Below, in pieces: positions 32,819-36,750 of a DNA stretch of 36,750 nucleotides. Each line of letters starts with the position of its first letter. Within the stretch, counting starts at the first letter, position 1. The stretch spans positions 1-36,750 of the forward strand of contig NYZO01000082.1 of assembly GCA_002687185.1 (NCBI GenBank). Direction: 5' to 3'. A program made the translations under genes and the position numbers. The notes under the pieces are model-generated. The model did no database searches, was not told the origin of the DNA, and saw only the letters and a list, made by a program, of their open reading frames with translations. This DNA is from an archaeon. Lineage in GTDB: Archaea > Nanobdellota > Nanobdellia > SCGC-AAA011-G17 > GW2011-AR20.

Positions 32819-34462
32819 TTAAAACTCATACACCCAAACTTGTGAATACGGATTAATTTTATCATAAAAAACTTGATTTAAATTAGCTTGGATATAAGAA
32901 ATAACTGCTGGATCGCCTCGGCCAATAGATAAGTAATCAAAAACTATATAACCATGGTTGCTCCCAATAATTTTTTTAAAATTATTTAGACCCTCAATAG
33001 CTAAAGCGCCAGAATAATACTCGATTACCTGCTCATTATCGTTTGTATATGTAGCCTGTGGCCTACCCGAATCACTTTGCCTTAACCAATATCCAGGATT
33101 ATTTAAAAATATACTATTAAATTGGGGCTGACTTGAAATTACAATATTTTCTTTTTTTGAACTAAGATGTAACTTTTTATTGATTAAGTCATAAGCTTTA
33201 TTCCAATCTGGTTGAGGAGTAAATAATAATGTAGGCTTGTTAGTTCCAACTTTTGACAGAAAATATGGATTTAACTCATCTGACTCAAGGGTATAAAAAT
33301 CTTTAGGGACTAAAACTCCTTGACTAACACTGAAAAAAAATACTACGAACAATAATGGCAATCCCCAAGGTTTTACAAAAAAACCTTTTTTAAATTTTGA
33401 AAAAATAATATTACTTAACTCAAATACTCCGACAGTCCCTAAAATTAACAGAGCGGGAAAAGCTACTAATAAATAGCGATAGCTAACCACTTGCCAAGTA
33501 AAGGACAGGAATATCAGATGCCCAATAAAAAAATATAATATTAAACTAAGGCCTGCTTTGAACCTGCCTTTAACTAAAACCAAAGCTAATAACGATAAAT
33601 ATAAAAAAGGCCAATAATGTTTTAACGTAAAACTTAGATAGTAAGGTAAGTAATAACCAAGAGTGGAACCGTTTATTGCAGAATGAATAAAATAAGTACC
33701 CGAAATTATATCAACCCACCAAACTAAAGACCCTAAACCTAAACTCACAAGAATAATTACCCATCTGTGCTTAGGATAATTTTTTAAAAAATAAATAAAT
33801 ATCCACAAGCCCAATAATCCTACCGAGAAATAACCTTGTCGATGGATAAAAGCTAATAAAATTATTGAAACAGCAGAGATTATTGAGTTGCGTCTACGAT
33901 TCTCAGTCTCATATAAACTCTTATACACAAATAAAATTGCCAACCATACAAAAAAAGCCAATAGGCTATACCATCTTGCTTGCCTGCTCCAGGCTATTTG
34001 CCAATAAGAAAAAGCAGTAAAAAAAGCGCTAAAATAAGCAATTTTTTTATCAAAAATAGTTTTAGACAAGGCATAAATAACCCAAACCAATAAAGAACCA
34101 AATATGGCCGGGATTAATCTGTAAACCCAGGCACTTTCTCCAAATAAAGAGACAAGAGGTGCTGTGAGGTACCCATACATACCAAGTAAATAATACGTTC
34201 TCCCTAACTTAACCTCAGCACCCTCAGCCAGTAAATTAATAGCATTTACACTAAACCCCTCGTCCATCCAGTATGACTGACTACCAATTTGGTAAAACCG
34301 ATAAAAAACTGGTATAATCAAAACCAGTAAAAATAAAAATGATTTTTTATTACTGTGGATAAACTCCCCAAAAAATCTAGGGGATTTACCGTTCAGGAGC
34401 ACCAAAAAGCCTCTGCTTTTGATTAAAACCCTTAAAGTTGTTGGGCTTTTTTTGCTATCCAT
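32819..34462 (-). CDS. GT39/ArnT-like membrane glycosyltransferase
   Basis: A 547-residue polytopic membrane protein. The first outer loop has YWMDEGFSVNAINLLAEG, with the Asp-Glu catalytic motif of GT39/PMT and ArnT-like enzymes. About eleven hydrophobic segments follow, including ISYFLKNYPKHRW-like loops. The C-terminal domain (from about 410) is outside. It would transfer a sugar from a polyprenyl carrier to an outside acceptor. It is the first gene of a three-gene minus-strand unit with the anchored protein and the GT39-like gene. It diverges from the surface-protein genes at 34556; a 93-base region between them has no strong promoter I can identify. Confidence 0.8.
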   Translation of the reverse strand: MDSKKSPTTLRVLIKSRGFLVLLNGKSPRFFGEFIHSNKKSFLFLLVLIIPVFYRFYQIGSQSYWMDEGFSVNAINLLAEGAEVKLGRTYYLLGMYGYLTAPLVSLFGESAWVYRLIPAIFGSLLVWVIYALSKTIFDKKIAYFSAFFTAFSYWQIAWSRQARWYSLLAFFVWLAILFVYKSLYETENRRRNSIISAVSIILLAFIHRQGYFSVGLLGLWIFIYFLKNYPKHRWVIILVSLGLGSLVWWVDIISGTYFIHSAINGSTLGYYLPYYLSFTLKHYWPFLYLSLLALVLVKGRFKAGLSLILYFFIGHLIFLSFTWQVVSYRYLLVAFPALLILGTVGVFELSNIIFSKFKKGFFVKPWGLPLLFVVFFFSVSQGVLVPKDFYTLESDELNPYFLSKVGTNKPTLLFTPQPDWNKAYDLINKKLHLSSKKENIVISSQPQFNSIFLNNPGYWLRQSDSGRPQATYTNDNEQVIEYYSGALAIEGLNNFKKIIGSNHGYIVFDYLSIGRGDPAVISYIQANLNQVFYDKINPYSQVWVYEF

Positions 34463-34555
34463 TTTGTATTTGTTTAAAGCTAAAAATTATCGAGAGGCGG
34501 CTCAAAACCTAAATAGCCGTTATGTATTTAAAGTATAGCAGAAATAGAAACTATC

Positions 34556-34717
34556 ATGGATCAAAAATCACTAAAGAAGCTATTGGTAGCTTCCCTAATA
34601 TTTTTGGTTCTGTTTAGCTTAACGCTTTTCGGATATTTAAAAGTTTTCGGATACGGTTGTGATCTAACACACACCACAAAAACAAACACAAATATTAACC
34701 CCTGCCAAAATCAATGA
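34556..34717 (+). CDS. 53-residue membrane-anchor peptide duplicated from the neighbouring surface protein
   Basis: This short frame (ATG 34556 to TGA 34717) encodes a cytoplasmic basic start (MDQKSLKK), one hydrophobic segment (LLVASLIFLVLFSLTLFGYL) and a short tail after FGYGC. The same pattern begins the next protein: LVITSLAFLYLFGLSLFGYF, then VFGYGC. It may be a real small protein, a tandem duplicate of the anchor, or the leftover of a larger duplicate. The Cys after GYG recalls a lipoprotein cleavage site but is not canonical. The next gene starts 7 bases after this stop, so the two may be translationally coupled. Confidence 0.5.
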   Translation: MDQKSLKKLLVASLIFLVLFSLTLFGYLKVFGYGCDLTHTTKTNTNINPCQNQ

Positions 34718-34733
34718 GTTCCCAATGAGTTCC
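34712..34733 (+). repeat. 11-bp perfect tandem duplication at the surface-protein start
   Basis: CAATGAGTTCC occurs twice back to back (34712-34722, 34723-34733), then ATGAG follows. The first copy holds the TGA stop of the small peptide; the second provides the ATG at 34725. Changing the copy number by one would move the start and is not a multiple of three. Confidence 0.8.
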
Positions 34734-36750
34734 ATGAGTGATAGTAAAAAATTAGTCATCACCTCCCTAGCCTTCTTATATCTTTTTGGCTTGTCTTTGT
34801 TTGGGTACTTTAGTGTTTTTGGATATGGATGTGAGGAAGTAGATGTGTGTGAATTGATTATTGAAATAGATGCTCCAGGACATGATGCAGCCAGTACATC
34901 TGACCTGTTAGTAAAACTACACTTCGGTGAACCGGTTTTGCCAGAATGTCCTGTCCGAAGAAACACCGAAGAATATCGTGTAGCCAATAGTCTAGCTGCC
35001 TTAGCATCTGCACCTTGGAGATCTTATCCAACTTCACTGCCAGGAACAACTGTTAAGGGAGAAATTGTTGTTACGGAAAAATTCCTCGACCAATGGTTAC
35101 TTGACGGCAATGGCACCGGGACAAAAACTGTCTATATCGAATGTAAAGATGGACTAGATATAGTTGGCTCCACAAACCTCGACCAAATTGATTACACATG
35201 TGACCCTACTCCTGAAGTTTGTAGCGACAATATTGATAATGATTGTGATGGGACAATAGACGAAGGATGTGGTGGTTGTACAGTTGGAGAAACTAGAGCC
35301 TGCGGCGACATTGCTATTTGCCAACCTGGAACTCAAGTATGTGTGCCAGGCGACGGAGATGGCGACGATGACGACGATGATGATGATGACGATGATGACG
35401 ATGATAATAATCAGAATTTCGAAGCTGGACAATGGGTAGTAGATTCAACTATTCCTGGAAGCTGGCAAATTGTTGAACTAAACGAGGAAATTGGAAGTCA
35501 GATGTACGCTTCAGTCATTAGAGAAGATGATAATGTCTTTGCTTCAAAACAAGAACAATTCGGTGACTTAAGTAGAAATGAGATACCTACTAATGGTGAA
35601 GCAAGGCTTTATAAAGAAAGTGGTAACAGCTGGGAACACATTAGTAGTGCTTGGTTTGACAACTGGGGAGTTATCTGGGACTTGGAGGCGTTTAATAACA
35701 CTCTACATATTGCTGGCGGATTTCTTGCTGAATCATCTCCTTTTGGCAACGAAGCGTTTGGTAGGGTTAAAAACGTACCAGGATTCTCAGGTCCAGGTGC
35801 TCCAGAGTTGCAAACATTAGAAGACGTCCCAATATCATTAGAAACATATAACGACAAACTTTACGCTGGTACTTACGGAGGTAAAGTTCATGTTTCTGCA
35901 GGCTCAGGTAGCCAATGGCAAGAAACAGTTATCACAGGAGTCAACACTCCAATATTCGAAATGCAGACCTTTAAAAATAAATTGTTTGCTGGGACAAAAG
36001 GAAAAATACTTTCTTATGGTGGTAGAGAATGGGTAGTGGCCTATGACCCACCGGGTAGTAACGATATTGTAAATTTCTCGGTAAATGGAAACTTCCTGTA
36101 TGCAATGACCGACAACGGACTAATATACACCTACGATGGCACAAACGACGATGGTCAACCTGACGACGAACCTGATGCAACTTTTGCCAAAGATATAATT
36201 ATTAGCACTATTAGTAATTTAGAAGATCTATTAGCTGTTGATTCTGGAGACGAAGACCTGATCGACGCTATTGGATTCCTACATATGAGCTTAGGCGAAG
36301 ACGACAACCGAGCAGGTATGTCGGGTTCCGAAGTAACTTGGGGCGATAAAACGCACGTCGATGAGTGCCACGATGGATATAAAGGTAAAGACTCCTTCCA
36401 ATACGTAAAAGAGTCTTGTGATAAGTTACAAAACTACATAGAAAATGACGACAACAATAGACACAATCAAGACGCCGCAGTTGATGCTGCTCGAGTAAAT
36501 ATTTCACTGGCAGACAAACAACTGGCAGAAATTGCTATTGCCGATGCTCAATCAGCCAACGGTGACAATGACAAAATTAACGAAGCTCAAGACGAAAAAA
36601 ATCAAGGAGACACCGAGCATGCTAACGGCGGCAGCGCTATTTGCGATGAAGCAATCAGCCGATATCAAAAAGCTTGGGAATTAGCTATTGAAAGCTACAG
36701 CTGTAGCAATCTTTCATCCGCGTCGAGTCCAACCCAATCAATAGCTAGCC
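34725..36750 (+). CDS. Large anchored surface protein with MopE-like motif, Asp tract and propeller-like repeats (3' end outside window)
   Basis: A frame of 675 codons is open to the last base, with no stop. The N-terminus (from Met1 or Met4) is a membrane anchor ending FGYGC. Residues 164-182 (EVCSDNIDNDCDGTIDEG) match the Cu-binding MopE-type metal motif with paired Cys. A tract of 14 aspartates (214-227) follows as a linker. The middle (about 300-480) has repeated beta strands such as LYAGTYGGKVHV, LFAGTKGKILSY and LYAMTDNGLIYTY, resembling propeller blades. The C-terminal part (about 590 on) is helical, Ala/Asp-rich and Asn-rich. It is probably a calcium- or metal-binding adhesin or structural surface protein. 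Minus-strand ORFs in this region are shadows. Confidence 0.8.
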   Translation, partial: MSSMSDSKKLVITSLAFLYLFGLSLFGYFSVFGYGCEEVDVCELIIEIDAPGHDAASTSDLLVKLHFGEPVLPECPVRRNTEEYRVANSLAALASAPWRSYPTSLPGTTVKGEIVVTEKFLDQWLLDGNGTGTKTVYIECKDGLDIVGSTNLDQIDYTCDPTPEVCSDNIDNDCDGTIDEGCGGCTVGETRACGDIAICQPGTQVCVPGDGDGDDDDDDDDDDDDDDNNQNFEAGQWVVDSTIPGSWQIVELNEEIGSQMYASVIREDDNVFASKQEQFGDLSRNEIPTNGEARLYKESGNSWEHISSAWFDNWGVIWDLEAFNNTLHIAGGFLAESSPFGNEAFGRVKNVPGFSGPGAPELQTLEDVPISLETYNDKLYAGTYGGKVHVSAGSGSQWQETVITGVNTPIFEMQTFKNKLFAGTKGKILSYGGREWVVAYDPPGSNDIVNFSVNGNFLYAMTDNGLIYTYDGTNDDGQPDDEPDATFAKDIIISTISNLEDLLAVDSGDEDLIDAIGFLHMSLGEDDNRAGMSGSEVTWGDKTHVDECHDGYKGKDSFQYVKESCDKLQNYIENDDNNRHNQDAAVDAARVNISLADKQLAEIAIADAQSANGDNDKINEAQDEKNQGDTEHANGGSAICDEAISRYQKAWELAIESYSCSNLSSASSPTQSIAS
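35364..35405 (+). repeat. Aspartate-codon tract (14 GAY codons)
   Basis: Fourteen consecutive Asp codons of mixed GAC/GAT form an acidic linker between the Cys-rich metal motif and the propeller-like region. Length changes would stay in frame. The mixed codons argue for selection on the protein rather than recent slippage. Confidence 0.85.

Noticed and set aside
34664-36507. Minus-strand ORFs of 63-107 codons opposite the surface protein.
   Set aside because: They lie antisense to a single long plus-strand frame with clear motifs. The one at 35154-35432 is Ile/Val-rich because it is the complement of the Asp codon tract.
1-36750. Reassigned UGA codons, as in Gracilibacteria and Absconditabacteria.
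   Set aside because: TGA closes several frames with normal ATGA overlaps (for example 6404, 12143, 14666), and conserved Trp positions use TGG. The standard bacterial code fits.

Overview
The window is AT-rich bacterial DNA that uses the standard bacterial code: TGA is a real stop in several ATGA overlaps. Nearly all of it is accessory: surface-glycan and sugar-nucleotide genes, with no ribosomal, tRNA or replication genes. The tight packing, the GtrA, GT39 and DPM1-like glycosyltransferases, a short histone-fold protein and a large Asp-rich surface protein suggest a Patescibacteria (CPR)-like genome. No marker gene confirms this, so the placement is weak.

Layout. (1) 6-17363, minus strand: a long glycan and sugar-modification operon series. 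From its promoter end it runs methyltransferase, GDP-mannose 4,6-dehydratase, two GT4 glycosyltransferases, a ColD-like 3-dehydratase, a TPP-dependent enzyme, a DJ-1/PfpI protein, a cupin, a GT2, a HAD phosphatase, a 2-hydroxyacid dehydrogenase, a methyltransferase split by an insert, an SDR, a Nudix hydrolase and an EamA transporter. A self-contained GC-rich unit follows (1921-2642), then a cupin, GtrA and an epimerase. (2) 17428-18066: another methyltransferase (minus), then a divergent membrane GT39-type gene (plus) ending in a bidirectional terminator. (3) 19483-19659: a 58-residue histone-fold protein with a strong ribosome binding site. (4) 19827-29131, plus strand: a compact assembly operon of GT2, GT4, sulfotransferase, Wzx-like flippase, two paralogous GT4 genes, a methyltransferase and AsnB. 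(5) 29161-34462, minus strand: two multi-pass GT39-type membrane proteins around an anchored extracellular protein. (6) 34556-36750, plus strand: a 53-residue membrane peptide, then a large surface protein that continues past the window. Its N-terminus copies the small peptide.

How the genes may work together (inference): GMD makes GDP-4-keto-6-deoxymannose. The ColD-like enzyme, with His in place of the PLP lysine, would remove the 3-hydroxyl. The TPP enzyme beside it could add a two-carbon branch, as YerE does in yersiniose synthesis. Glycosyltransferases, methyltransferases, a sulfotransferase and an amidotransferase would then decorate a lipid-linked glycan that the flippase exports.

The most unusual structure is at 4938-5775. 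A HAD phosphatase gene and a 114-bp inverted-repeat element lie inside what looks like one methyltransferase gene, with GTTATG at both junctions. This resembles an integron-type gene cassette (gene plus attC-like site) at a secondary site, although no integrase gene is in the window and the attC resemblance is imperfect.
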